Shown here: positions 42,344-50,503 of the stretch, piece after piece
Layout: every line of letters starts with the position of its first letter
How positions within the stretch are numbered: position 1 is the stretch's first letter
Assembly (NCBI GenBank): GCA_020635235.1
Contig: JACKAF010000003.1
Location: forward strand, 248,001 to 312,000
Direction: 5' to 3'
Source: Pseudobdellovibrionaceae bacterium
GTDB lineage: Bacteria; Bdellovibrionota; FAC87; UBA2466; JACKAF01
Length of the DNA stretch: 64,000 bases
Position numbers and translations under genes: made by a program
The notes under the pieces: generated by a model
Databases searched by the model: none
What the model was told of the DNA's origin: nothing
What the model saw: the letters and a program-made list of their open reading frames with translations, nothing else

Positions 42344-43622
42344 CGTTTTGGTATTGGGGAGCGGCGCTGCGGGATTTGCCGCTGCGGTTACGGCTAAGGA
42401 GCAGGGCGCGTCGGTCGCGGTCCTAAGTCGAGGTGCCGGCGCGTCTGCGGTTTCTTCTGGGGCTTTTGATTTTGGAAGGCCGGCCGCACAAGGATCTCCG
42501 ACCGATTTCGCCTCCCGCACCCAACACAATACATGGAAGAGCACCTATTCGAGGCTTCTTGCCGATCCGGGAAACCCTCCCTCGCCAGTGGACGCGCAAA
42601 GAGTCTTTATGGGGATCGAAAGAGCACTAGGCCTTCCGCTAAAAATGAGTTGGGAAAAAGCTCTACTGCTCCCGGTTAGCAATGGTCATTGGAAGCAAGT
42701 ACACGTGGCTCAAGCTGCCCAAGCGGGTATTGATTTGGAAGCCATCCAAGGGAAAAAGGTGGCCTTTGTGTACCACGCTTCCTGGAGGCTCACTGCCCGT
42801 CCATTGTGTCGGCAATGGGAACAAACGGCTGAGATGAATTTTGGGAAGAAAGTGGAGATCGAGGCCGTTGACCTTTCGGCCTTATCGCCTATGCCGGACG
42901 CTCCGCTTCCGGTAGTGGCTGTGCGTTTGCAGCGAGACACAGAATTTCGCACACGGTTTTTCCAGATGGTCGCAGAAATCGGGAAAGGGGTGGACGCCGT
43001 TCTTCTCCCGCCGATCTTCTTGGATCCTAAGTTTTTGGAGAGCTTGCAAAAAGAAGTACAAAAGCCCGTTTCGGAGTGCTTGGGAACAGTGGAGGCGGTA
43101 CCAGGTAAACGTTTGCAGGACTCGATTTTTTCTGCGCTCGATCGGGCGCAGATTCCACTTTTTAGAGCGGATCACATCCGTGCCGAAATCACCGACGATC
43201 TGGTTTCTGGGGTGGACTACTGGAACCAGGGGGACTCGGGACCCAGAAAGCTCCGGGCAGGAAAATACGTGCTGGCGAGCGGAAAGTTTTTTGGTGGGGG
43301 GGTGGACCTTCAGTACGAGAAGCTTTCAGAACCTCTTTTTGGTCTGCCGCTCTATTGGTCACGTCAGGAGTCTTTTGCTGAACGGCGAGCGGAACTTCCT
43401 TGGTCGGATAGAGGCTTTTTCGAGTCTCAAACTTGGTCTCAGCTGGGTGTTTGGGTAGACGAGCGGTGGCAGCCCGTTGGGCCGGACAACAGGGCGGTAC
43501 TCAACAATGTCTTTGCCTGTGGAAGCGTAATTGGCGGGCTGGATTTCGCTCGAGAGCGTGTGGGCCTCGGCTATATGATTTATTCGGGAGGGCAGTGTGG
43601 TCTCGTGGCTGCAAAAACTTGA
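42330..43622 (+). CDS. glpB: Anaerobic-type glycerol-3-phosphate dehydrogenase subunit B
   Basis: 430 residues from the ATG at 42330 with GGAGAAGG upstream. It is a flavin protein with LVLGSGAAGFAAA at the N-terminus and ASGKFFGGGV and ACGSVIGGLDF later, matching GlpB. It should sit between GlpA and GlpC in electron transfer. It overlaps glpA and the following Fe-S protein gene. Confidence 0.87.
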   Translation: METFDVLVLGSGAAGFAAAVTAKEQGASVAVLSRGAGASAVSSGAFDFGRPAAQGSPTDFASRTQHNTWKSTYSRLLADPGNPPSPVDAQRVFMGIERALGLPLKMSWEKALLLPVSNGHWKQVHVAQAAQAGIDLEAIQGKKVAFVYHASWRLTARPLCRQWEQTAEMNFGKKVEIEAVDLSALSPMPDAPLPVVAVRLQRDTEFRTRFFQMVAEIGKGVDAVLLPPIFLDPKFLESLQKEVQKPVSECLGTVEAVPGKRLQDSIFSALDRAQIPLFRADHIRAEITDDLVSGVDYWNQGDSGPRKLRAGKYVLASGKFFGGGVDLQYEKLSEPLFGLPLYWSRQESFAERRAELPWSDRGFFESQTWSQLGVWVDERWQPVGPDNRAVLNNVFACGSVIGGLDFARERVGLGYMIYSGGQCGLVAAKT

Positions 43623-44040
43623 GGCGAAGCTAGTCCTGGCGGGATTGTTTTTTGTTCACCTCATCAAGCGAGTTCTATTCTTTTGGAAAAAGAAGCCCGG
43701 CCTAAACGAATTTTTGCAGAACTTTCGTGGGGACAACATTACCCCGGTAGGGGCGGAAGAACGAAAGCTTTTTCCGGAGTTTCAACGTTGCCAGGTTTGC
43801 TCGCTTTGCACCTTTTCCTGTGAAGCCATTGCTGCCGGCAGGGCGCCCGCGGGCTTTGAACCTAAGTTTGTGCTGCTTGGCTTCGGACGTTCCGCCCACG
43901 AATCGGAATATTTTTTTGATGAGTGGCTGCCTTGTTTGGAGTGTGCTTCCTGTACGGTAGAGTGCCCGACTCACGTCCCTGTGCACGCTATGGTGGCGAC
44001 AGTGGTGGAGCGGCGCAAGCACGTCGCGTATCGCAAATAA
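43597..44040 (+). CDS. Short GlpC-like iron-sulfur protein
   Basis: 147 residues, GTG start behind GGGAGGG and overlapping glpB by 26 bases. An N-terminal hydrophobic helix (VLAGLFFVHLIKRVLFF) is followed by two 4Fe-4S motifs (CQVCSLCTFSC and CLECASCTVECP). Classical GlpC is about 396 residues with two CCG domains; these are absent and the frame ends cleanly. Inferred role: membrane anchor and electron carrier for GlpAB, perhaps passing electrons to quinone through its own helix or a partner. Confidence 0.82.
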   Translation: MVSWLQKLEAKLVLAGLFFVHLIKRVLFFWKKKPGLNEFLQNFRGDNITPVGAEERKLFPEFQRCQVCSLCTFSCEAIAAGRAPAGFEPKFVLLGFGRSAHESEYFFDEWLPCLECASCTVECPTHVPVHAMVATVVERRKHVAYRK

Positions 44041-44084
44041 AAAAGAGGGAAAAGACGAACACACGTACGACAGTGTCTTTTCCC
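44040..44084 (-). terminator. Rho-independent terminator of the lipoprotein gene (between convergent genes)
   Basis: Stem GGGAAAAGAC (44047-44056) pairs with GTCTTTTCCC (44075-44084). Read on the minus strand it is followed by TCTTTTTT, so it ends transcripts of the gene at 44112-44588. For glpC it may act only as a hairpin. Confidence 0.65.
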
Positions 44085-44111
44085 CGTTCGAACAAACTTA
44101 TTGTTTAGGAT

Positions 44112-44588
44112 CTAGAAGCTGCCAAAGCCGTTACCGAATCCCGGAGGGACCGGCAATGCACAGATGGCATCAACGCCGCCAGTATTATCTAGGAAGCCGC
44201 CCGTAGTAAAAGGGCGAATAGCGAGTACTTGGTAGTTGGCGATATCTGAGATGGTGATCATGCTCGAAATTTCGGCGTCGACCTGAACGGTCGCCTGATA
44301 CGTTGTAACCTTATAGGCTGTGGCGGAGCTGTTCACGATACCGATCTGAATGATGTCTCCGTTAGTGGCTTGGTAAGGAATAACCACCAAGTCCACATCC
44401 ACTCCGTTGCCTTTAGGAATTGTGTAAACATCGAAGCTGCCAAGGTTGCCGTCACAATATCCAAAACCAAAGCTATTAGAAAGTAGGTTGGATCGCTTCT
44501 TTGAACAGCTCGTCAAAGACAAAGCGAGAGTGAGAACTAACGCTAGCACCCACCATTTTCTAATAACAAACAAAATTTTCCCCTTCAT
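44112..44588 (-). CDS. Predicted lipoprotein, unknown function
   Basis: 158 residues, GGAG seven bases before the ATG. Lipobox SLTSC (Cys28). The mature part is beta-rich and Thr/Val-rich (DVDLVVIPYQ, TTYQATVQVDAE) and ends in GFGNGFGSF. Single-gene unit with its own terminator. No family recognised. Confidence 0.65.
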   Translation of the reverse strand: MKGKILFVIRKWWVLALVLTLALSLTSCSKKRSNLLSNSFGFGYCDGNLGSFDVYTIPKGNGVDVDLVVIPYQATNGDIIQIGIVNSSATAYKVTTYQATVQVDAEISSMITISDIANYQVLAIRPFTTGGFLDNTGGVDAICALPVPPGFGNGFGSF

Positions 44589-45026
44589 GGCTCAACTCCA
44601 TCCACTGCAAGTAAACGTCTGCTGGTACTCAAAAGCTATATGTGCAAGGTTGATTCCAACTTTGTGGAAGTGGGGCAAGGGTTCGGAAACCATTATGTGT
44701 TCAATTTGTCTTCGCCCCCCCCGCGGATCTGTCGAGGTCTCAGTAGGCCTTCGACACCACACAGGCGGAATGCAGCGCAAACCTGGAAAAATCCGATGAA
44801 TTTTAAGTGCTTAAGTGTGTTTAGGAAGGCGACCAGTGAATTAAGCACCTGTCGAACTTGTATTCAGCTCTGTCTAGCGTCTGGAAGTTTCCGCTAACTA
44901 GTTGTTTTGAATAAGAAGACCCCATGTCTAAAAGGTACCACCTTACTTTTGACACAAAGCTGTGGATTGTTTTGTGCGTGAGTCGGGAACGTTATCCACA
45001 GGCATGAGCCAAAAGGAACGTGGTAC
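44589..45026. other. 438-base gene-free stretch with DnaA-box-like sites and inverted repeats
   Basis: Contains TTATCCACA (44992-45000, exact DnaA-box consensus), TGTGGATTG (44961-44969, a 7/9 box in opposite orientation), an 8-base inverted repeat GTGCTTAA/TTAAGCAC (44807-44848) and another, GGTACCAC/GTGGTACC (44934-45027), that encloses the two boxes. No coding frame looks real. It includes the upstream region of the lipoprotein gene at 44112. Confidence 0.5.
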
Positions 45027-45560
45027 CTAGAGGCCGAGGTCGGCGTCGGTATCGCTGAACTCTGAGATGTCGTCGGGTTCGAACAGGGTGCAAATGCGGT
45101 TTACGCGGTAGCGTAACTCGAGCAGATCCAGTCCCTGCAGGGCAGGCATCCGTTGCAGGTAGCGCTGCACTTCGCTGAGGTTGGGTTTGTCGGGCGAGAG
45201 GATTTTTTTGAGCTCAAGGTAGCCCATTTTTTCGTTGAGAATTTGTAGATTCAAAATCGATTTTTGCGATTCGTTTAGCTCCAAAAACTGGAGCCCCGCT
45301 CCGCAGTCTACTTCGCAGCGTTGCTTGTCAAAGACGATGTGCGCGAGGCGGGACTTTACGGACATGCTCCCCGCTTGATTCGGGAGCAAAAAAGTCGTGG
45401 TGACGATGGTATCGATGGGATAGGGGTCCAAGGTGAGCACGAACAGACCGCCGCGACTGAAATTTCCGGCGTATGCGGTTTTGGATGTCTTCCCGTCTGA
45501 AAAGATCACCCGATCGTGGTACGGCAGTCTGTAATCCTTGCGTCTATCGACCATGGACAT
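45027..45560 (-). CDS. PilZ-domain protein (possible cyclic-di-GMP receptor)
   Basis: 177 residues, GAGGT eight bases before the ATG. The PilZ signature is complete: RxxxR as RKDYR (7-11) and NxSxxG as NFSRGG (33-38), which in family members bind cyclic di-GMP. A helical C-terminal part of about 70 residues is unassigned and may be an effector. It shares direction with the next small membrane protein gene, 11 bases away. Confidence 0.85.
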   Translation of the reverse strand: MSMVDRRKDYRLPYHDRVIFSDGKTSKTAYAGNFSRGGLFVLTLDPYPIDTIVTTTFLLPNQAGSMSVKSRLAHIVFDKQRCEVDCGAGLQFLELNESQKSILNLQILNEKMGYLELKKILSPDKPNLSEVQRYLQRMPALQGLDLLELRYRVNRICTLFEPDDISEFSDTDADLGL

Positions 45561-45571
45561 GATCGCTTACC

Positions 45572-45886
45572 TCATTGAAGTAGTTGCATTAGGGATTGGC
45601 GATCTTCATCGGAGATGGATTCCTCTTCGTTTGTGCTTTTGGAATCCGCTGCTTTTTCAGGCTGCTTTCGCTTGGGTACCAATTCAATATCGCCGATCGC
45701 CGAAACGAGCTTCCTAGGAGTCTCGCTATCTGACACGATGTTCCACAGCTTAGTGGTTTTTTCATAAACCAATGCGCCGATCGGTTGGTTACCGATCTCG
45801 AACTGACTTAGGAAAAGTACCAGTCCAACAAAAAGAACAAGTTTGATAAGAAGTTTGAACATGCGGGTCTTTTTTAATTGTACCAC
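45572..45886 (-). CDS. Small single-helix membrane protein, unknown function
   Basis: 104 residues from a GTG at 45886, or 96 from the ATG at 45862; neither has a strong ribosome site. One N-terminal helix (FKLLIKLVLFVGLVLFLSQF), then a charged tail rich in Lys, Glu and Ser. It lies directly upstream of the PilZ gene and is probably cotranscribed, so it may be a membrane partner (inference). Confidence 0.6.
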   Translation of the reverse strand: MVQLKKTRMFKLLIKLVLFVGLVLFLSQFEIGNQPIGALVYEKTTKLWNIVSDSETPRKLVSAIGDIELVPKRKQPEKAADSKSTNEEESISDEDRQSLMQLLQ

Positions 45887-45904
45887 AACGACCAGAATTC
45901 AGAT

Positions 45905-45910
45905 TATAAT
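45905..45910 (+). promoter_or_regulatory. Consensus -10 box upstream of the HTH protein gene
   Basis: TATAAT, 33 bases before the ATG at 45943. No good -35 hexamer at 16-18 bases upstream, so the promoter may be activator-dependent. Confidence 0.35.
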
Positions 45911-45942
45911 GAAAGTATCCCACTATCTTCAGGGAGACTCTC

Positions 45943-46383
45943 ATGGCACAGCACGATCGTCAGACGTGCGATGAGAGTAGTGGACAGTGGCTCCCCCTCA
46001 CGGAGTATTCCGTGAAGACCGGAGTCAGCACCAGTACCATCCGACGAAAAATCAAAAGCAACAGCATTCAGTATAAGTTGGAAAACGGACGCTATCTGTT
46101 GTTGTTAGATGATTTGGATAAATCAATGAACACCATGCAAACGAGCCCAATCCGGCCTACCACGCCGGCAACCACAACTGTGAACGCAACACCCAAAGCG
46201 GCTCCAGCCGGTGCCATTGATCCTGCTGTTCGGATAGTTACTGCGGCCTACGAGCGAACTCTCAGAGAAAAAGATGAGAGACTCGCCCTTCTTCAGCGAC
46301 AAAATCAGGAATTGCGTGAGCGTTTGGATGAGCTGCGCACACTGGTTCAGGCATTAGAAGAAAAGTACGAAGTCCGCTACTAA
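45943..46383 (+). CDS. Helix-turn-helix DNA-binding protein with C-terminal coiled coil
   Basis: 146 residues, GGGAG upstream of the ATG. Residues about 15-60 (WLPLTEYSVKTGVSTSTIRR, then KLENGRYLL) form an excisionase/MerR-like winged helix. A Pro/Thr/Ala linker (65-95) follows, then a charged coiled coil (REKDERLALLQRQNQELRER) that should mediate dimer formation. Likely a transcription regulator or nucleoid-associated protein. It diverges from the small membrane protein/PilZ pair. Confidence 0.7.
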   Translation: MAQHDRQTCDESSGQWLPLTEYSVKTGVSTSTIRRKIKSNSIQYKLENGRYLLLLDDLDKSMNTMQTSPIRPTTPATTTVNATPKAAPAGAIDPAVRIVTAAYERTLREKDERLALLQRQNQELRERLDELRTLVQALEEKYEVRY

Positions 46384-46439
46384 ATCGCACAAAATTCATT
46401 CACCGGAACTGCAGAGGCGCCAAAGCGCCGGGGCATCCT

Positions 46440-47219
46440 ATGTCTTCTAAATTTGCAGGCACAGTGGTGTGGATATTTTTTTCCCTTGCGAGCTTTGCTC
46501 GCGGGAATCCCGCTCAACTTGCGCCTCTAGACACGCTTTGGCAGTCGGCCTCCGATACCAGCACTTCTTGGGAAATGCGCAAGAAGTTGTATGAGGAGTG
46601 GAATGCCGTCGCGTCCTCCTATGGGATCCGTTCGGATTCCGCGTATCGCAATCTGGCGTATGGATCGTGGAAAGCGGGGGATATCCCCACCTCCATTGAG
46701 AACCTGGTACTCGCCGCCGAGACCACAGGATCCTTGGGCCAAACGTTTTCCTATCTTCGGGATCTGAAACAACTTGAACTTCGCTTGGGTAACAAAGATC
46801 AACTCAGTGGCGAATGGGGTTTCAAGAGTTTCCTTCTCGCCGGCTCGAATTTTAGGTGGTTGTTAGGAGTTTCTTGTCTTTGGCTCTTGTTTTTGGGAGC
46901 TCTTCGCTACGCATTCCCAAAACTTCATGTTCCCCACGCAGTAATGACCGCATATTGGAGTTTTGCTATTGTTCTGTGCCTAAGTACCGCTTTGCTGAAT
47001 CTCAACCGTCGGACGTATCCCAAAGTAGGCATTCTCAAGGCCCCCGAAGGGTCGGTACAAACATTTACCGCGGAAGATCCGGAAAAGACTCTTGTGAAAC
47101 TTCCCGCCGGCACCTTGGTCCGAATCCTCAAGCAAAAGACCAAAGTTACACAAATCGACTTTCCGGTCGCCGCCTGGGTCGAGTCACAAAATGTGGCTAA
47201 GCTCCTGCCCCACCACTAA
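46440..47219 (+). CDS. BatE-like membrane protein (helical repeat, two membrane helices, SH3-like end)
   Basis: 259 residues with a signal peptide (FSLASFARG). Residues about 30-115 are TPR-like helices (YRNLAYGSWKAGDIPTSIEN). Two transmembrane helices follow (about 135-155 and 166-182), then an SH3-like C-terminal domain (LVKLPAGTLVRILKQK). This order is that of BatE in the Bat aerotolerance system, whose other proteins BatA-D are not in the window. Role unknown. Confidence 0.6.
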   Translation: MSSKFAGTVVWIFFSLASFARGNPAQLAPLDTLWQSASDTSTSWEMRKKLYEEWNAVASSYGIRSDSAYRNLAYGSWKAGDIPTSIENLVLAAETTGSLGQTFSYLRDLKQLELRLGNKDQLSGEWGFKSFLLAGSNFRWLLGVSCLWLLFLGALRYAFPKLHVPHAVMTAYWSFAIVLCLSTALLNLNRRTYPKVGILKAPEGSVQTFTAEDPEKTLVKLPAGTLVRILKQKTKVTQIDFPVAAWVESQNVAKLLPHH

Positions 47220-47224
47220 GCAAA

Positions 47225-47752
47225 CTAGTTTGTTCCTTTGGCATTGTTTGAAAGCGAGGTGAGATCCAGACCTAGCTGTGGCAATGCCTGCTCGTCTGAT
47301 AGGATGGCGTAGTGCTCATCCAAGGTGTTCTTCAGCGCTTCCACCAGCTGTCTTTTGCGGGTTTCGGTTTTATCCACTTCAGCAATGACTCGTTCCAACC
47401 ATTCTTCAGTTTTTCGCCGGATTTGTTCTGCCCGATCTTGGACGGACTTCAGAAACAAAGACGCGTCTCGGGTGGCCTGCGCCTCGATTTCCTGCGCCTT
47501 GATTTTGGCCCCTTCGCGAAGCTGAATGAGCTTGTCCTCTCGATCCTTCCATTCCTTCAGGTCGTCCTCGAGAAGCTTTATCTTGTTTAGCAATTTTCTT
47601 TCTTCTGCATTTTTCGCCTCCCACTGGGCGGCAAGACTTTCCAAAAACTCGGCAACTTCCTTGGGGGTGTAGCCCCAAAGAGATTTGTTAAATTCTTTGG
47701 TCCGAATTTGTATTGGAGTTAGCTGAGTTGAAAGGCTTTCTTTGTCTTGCAT
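47225..47752 (-). CDS. DivIVA-domain protein
   Basis: 175 residues. The N-terminal DivIVA motif (LTPIQIRTKEFNKSLWGYTP, VAEFLESL) is followed by a long coiled coil (about 40-150). DivIVA-type proteins bind curved membrane and recruit cell-pole or division proteins. It is last in maf-yggS-divIVA, a grouping common near division genes. Confidence 0.85.
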   Translation of the reverse strand: MQDKESLSTQLTPIQIRTKEFNKSLWGYTPKEVAEFLESLAAQWEAKNAEERKLLNKIKLLEDDLKEWKDREDKLIQLREGAKIKAQEIEAQATRDASLFLKSVQDRAEQIRRKTEEWLERVIAEVDKTETRKRQLVEALKNTLDEHYAILSDEQALPQLGLDLTSLSNNAKGTN

Positions 47753-47820
47753 GCAATTCTCCTAGATGGAATTGCCCCAAGCATATCACACCCTTAAGAC
47801 CTGCGTTAACGGGCGCCAAG

Positions 47821-48474
47821 TCATCGCACGCGTTCGCCAAAGAGGCAAGAACCCAGCCGGATATGGGTCGCACCCTCCTGCAAAGCTACCCAGTAGTCTT
47901 CGCTGGTTCCCATCGACAATGCCCCTAGGCCAGTCTCTTCGGCCAATAGACGCAACGTGCGAAAAAACGGCCTGCGTCGTTCCGGAGGGTCGAGCGGTGG
48001 CGGCATGCACATAAGTCCTTCGGGCCGGAGCCGGTCCAATGGCCGAAGCTGCTTGAGAAAGTTTTGTAGTTCCGACGCGGCGATTCCGGACTTCGTTGCT
48101 TCTCCACCAAGGTTCACTTCTACTAGGATGCGTAAACTCTCTTGGCCGGCCTCTTCAAGCGCTCGCTGGAGGAGTTCTGCCACCTTTAGCCGATCTAGAC
48201 TGTGAACCATATAGTAGGAAGTAAGTCCTTTGGCCTTCCGGCTTTGGATGTGCCCGATGAAATGCCAACGCGGGCCTTCACCAATCTGCGTGCGCAGGCT
48301 TTCGCCCGCCTGCAGCTGGTTGTCTCCGAGATCCGTTAGCCCGTCTTTCAAGGCCTCCCGAATCCGTTCTAAGGGCTGGTACTTTGCGGCACCCACGATG
48401 GTGATTTCGGCCGGGTCGCGGCCAACGTTACGTATGTTCTCGCGGATTTTTTCGAAATTTGCAGCGATGCTCAT
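47821..48474 (-). CDS. yggS: YggS family pyridoxal-phosphate homeostasis protein
   Basis: 217 residues. TIM-barrel PLP protein with the PLP Lys in VGAAKYQP, FIGHIQSRKAKGL, EVNLGGEATKSG and a C-terminal LSMGTSEDYWVAL and IRLGSCLFG. The YggS/PLPBP family buffers free PLP; no catalytic reaction is known. Its ATG overlaps the maf stop by four bases. Confidence 0.93.
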   Translation of the reverse strand: MSIAANFEKIRENIRNVGRDPAEITIVGAAKYQPLERIREALKDGLTDLGDNQLQAGESLRTQIGEGPRWHFIGHIQSRKAKGLTSYYMVHSLDRLKVAELLQRALEEAGQESLRILVEVNLGGEATKSGIAASELQNFLKQLRPLDRLRPEGLMCMPPPLDPPERRRPFFRTLRLLAEETGLGALSMGTSEDYWVALQEGATHIRLGSCLFGERVR

Positions 48475-49151
48475 GGAAGTTCGAACCAGCTAAACGGGTG
48501 CTCGCCGGTGGCACGCTGGAGGAGGCGCAAGAAAGTCTCTACCGGAAAACCGACCACATTCGTGTAAGAGCCTTCCACTGACTCAACAAAGAGGGCACCC
48601 AATCCTTGGATCGCGTATGATCCGGCCTTGTCCATGGGTTCTGCAGTTTTCGAATAGGCGGCGATCTCTTCTGCTGAAAGTTTTCGAAACCGGACCGAGG
48701 TTGTGGTGGCCTCTAGGAGAGGTGCCTTTCCCCGACTCAACAGAGCCATCCCCGTAATCACCTGGTGGGTCTTACCGGAGAGCTTTTTGAGGTGCGTTTG
48801 GACTTCTTCCCGGCTCGTGGGCTTTCCAAGTAGTTCGCCATCCAGGCAAACGACAGTGTCGGCGCCGATGACCCAGGCATTATTTGCCCGGACTGAGCGC
48901 TCCAGGACTTCCTTCGCTTTGAGCTCGGCGTTCGCAAGCGCAAGATCGTTCGGGGCGAGTCCGGTCTCCTTTTCTTCGGCTCCCGAAACCTCGACGTGGA
49001 ACAAAAACCCTAATGATTTTAAAAGCGAATGGCGACGCGGCGAGCCGGAAGCCAATAGTAGAGGCGGTTGCTTCAAGTTATTAGATTTATTTGATTTTTC
49101 GGAATCGTCGATCATTGTTCCGTGCGTGTTCCGAGCCTGGCTCTGGTGCAA
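48471..49151 (-). CDS. maf: Maf family nucleotide pyrophosphatase
   Basis: 226 residues. Maf signature LLASGSPRRHSLLKSLGF, VIGADTVVCLDGELLGKP and the SYAIQGLGALFVESVEGSYT block. Known role: hydrolysis of dTTP, UTP or modified nucleotides to monophosphates. An N-terminal extension of about 28 residues before the family start may mean the true start is downstream. It diverges from carD. Confidence 0.92.
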   Translation of the reverse strand: MHQSQARNTHGTMIDDSEKSNKSNNLKQPPLLLASGSPRRHSLLKSLGFLFHVEVSGAEEKETGLAPNDLALANAELKAKEVLERSVRANNAWVIGADTVVCLDGELLGKPTSREEVQTHLKKLSGKTHQVITGMALLSRGKAPLLEATTTSVRFRKLSAEEIAAYSKTAEPMDKAGSYAIQGLGALFVESVEGSYTNVVGFPVETFLRLLQRATGEHPFSWFELP

Positions 49152-49164
49152 AATGACCCGAAAT

Positions 49165-49174
49165 GTGGTATAAG
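49165..49174 (+). promoter_or_regulatory. Possible extended -10 promoter for the carD operon
   Basis: TGTGG followed by TATAAG (49169-49174) gives a TGn-extended -10 box, about 45 bases ahead of the carD ATG. The -35 region is poor. Confidence 0.3.
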
Positions 49175-49219
49175 GCGTTGACCGGGATTGTTGTTACTCG
49201 AATACAGAGGATATCTTAA

Positions 49220-49717
49220 ATGCATCATTTCAAAGTTGGTGATAATGCGGTTCATCTCTCACACGGAGTTGGAGTAGTCAAAGGAATAGAAGAGCGAACT
49301 TTCAGTTCCGGTGGCAAACAGCGGTTTTATATCCTGGAGATTCACGATAGCGGGGCTCCCAAGAAGGTATTTGTTCCCATCGATGGCTCCGGCCAGCGCT
49401 TGCGTCCGATTATTAAGAAAAAAGAAGTAGAAGAAGTTTACAAGATTTTGCGTAAGAAGAAGCCGAACGAAGTGGATCACCAAACCTGGAACCGACGTTA
49501 CCGGGAATATATGGAGAAAATCCACACGGGTCAGGTTCAGGAAATCGCGGAAGTTCTACGAGCCCTATTTTTGCTCAAGCACGACAAAGATTTGTCTTTT
49601 GGTGAGCGCAAGCTCCTCGATCAGGCCAAAAGTCTCCTCGTGAAGGAGCTTTCCCTCGCTCAAAATGTGGAAGAGAAAGAAGTCGAGAAAGAACTCGAAA
49701 CCATCTTTGGTACCTAA
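49220..49717 (+). CDS. CarD/CdnL-family transcription regulator
   Basis: 165 residues. The RNA polymerase-interacting Tudor-like domain is clear at the start (FKVGDNAVHLSHGVGVVKGI, FYILEI), followed by a helical DNA-contacting domain with RALFLLKHDKDLSFGERKLL. Family role: binding RNA polymerase beta and stabilising open complexes, notably at rRNA promoters. It heads carD-ispD-ispF-cysS on one strand. Confidence 0.92.
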   Translation: MHHFKVGDNAVHLSHGVGVVKGIEERTFSSGGKQRFYILEIHDSGAPKKVFVPIDGSGQRLRPIIKKKEVEEVYKILRKKKPNEVDHQTWNRRYREYMEKIHTGQVQEIAEVLRALFLLKHDKDLSFGERKLLDQAKSLLVKELSLAQNVEEKEVEKELETIFGT

Positions 49718-49720
49718 GGT

Positions 49721-50503
49721 ATGTTGATTTCGGACGCCGTGCTTTTAGGCGGCGGTGTGGGAAAGCGTTTTTCGGAGTCCCGAACGGACTTGGCGCTTCC
49801 CAAACAGTTTGAGCTCCTTGAAGGCATTCCAGTCTTTGTGCATGCCCTGAAATCTCTGGAGTCGACCGGCCAATTTCGCACCTTTGTCCTGGTTTTTCCC
49901 GAAGCTTTTTTGGAAACTGCGCGAAAAGCGTTGGAGGCCCACGTCAGTCCCGAGCTTTCGAAGCGCTGCGTACTTGTGGCGGGAGGGGAGCAGCGCCAGG
50001 ATTCTTCGCGGCGCGGACTGAGGGCGCTCGAAACCCAAGACCCGTTACCTACTCGGGTCATTATCCACGACGCTTGCCGACCCTTTTTATCTCGCGAATT
50101 TCTAGAGCGGATGGAAGACGCGCTCGAAGATCGCTCTTACGGAGCTTGGATTCCAACGGTTCCCGTTGTGGAAACGATCAAGTCTGTGCGGAGTAAGCAG
50201 GTCGTTGAAACCGTGGATCGCAGTTCACTCCACCGAGTGCAGACGCCGCAGATTTTCGAATATGGAGTGTTGCGATCTTTGTTTGAAAGCTTGGAAAACG
50301 ATCCCAATTTGCAGTTCACAGACGATGCCTCGATTTGTGAGTACTACGGGATTCCTGTAGGCGTTTTTGGCGGCGACGAGAGAAATATCAAGTTGACTTA
50401 CGGTTTTGAAATGGAGATGCTGCGAATTCTTTTTCAGGGGCAAACCAACACTTCTAGGGAGGCGGCATGCGATTTGGAATCGGCTACGACATTCACCGCC
50501 TGA
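49721..50503 (+). CDS. ispD: 2-C-methyl-D-erythritol 4-phosphate cytidylyltransferase
   Basis: 260 residues. The CTP-binding start LLGGGVGKRF, LPKQFELL, IIHDACRPFL and VQTPQIFEYGVL are the IspD motifs. It makes CDP-methylerythritol in the MEP isoprenoid pathway. Its C-terminal end overlaps the start of ispF by 37 bases. Dxr, from the same pathway, is encoded at 58415-59557. Confidence 0.95.
   Translation: MLISDAVLLGGGVGKRFSESRTDLALPKQFELLEGIPVFVHALKSLESTGQFRTFVLVFPEAFLETARKALEAHVSPELSKRCVLVAGGEQRQDSSRRGLRALETQDPLPTRVIIHDACRPFLSREFLERMEDALEDRSYGAWIPTVPVVETIKSVRSKQVVETVDRSSLHRVQTPQIFEYGVLRSLFESLENDPNLQFTDDASICEYYGIPVGVFGGDERNIKLTYGFEMEMLRILFQGQTNTSREAACDLESATTFTA

Noticed and set aside
44589..45026. 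Chromosomal replication origin
   Set aside because: Only one exact and one partial DnaA box, no A/T-rich unwinding element, and no dnaA, dnaN, gidA or rpmH nearby.
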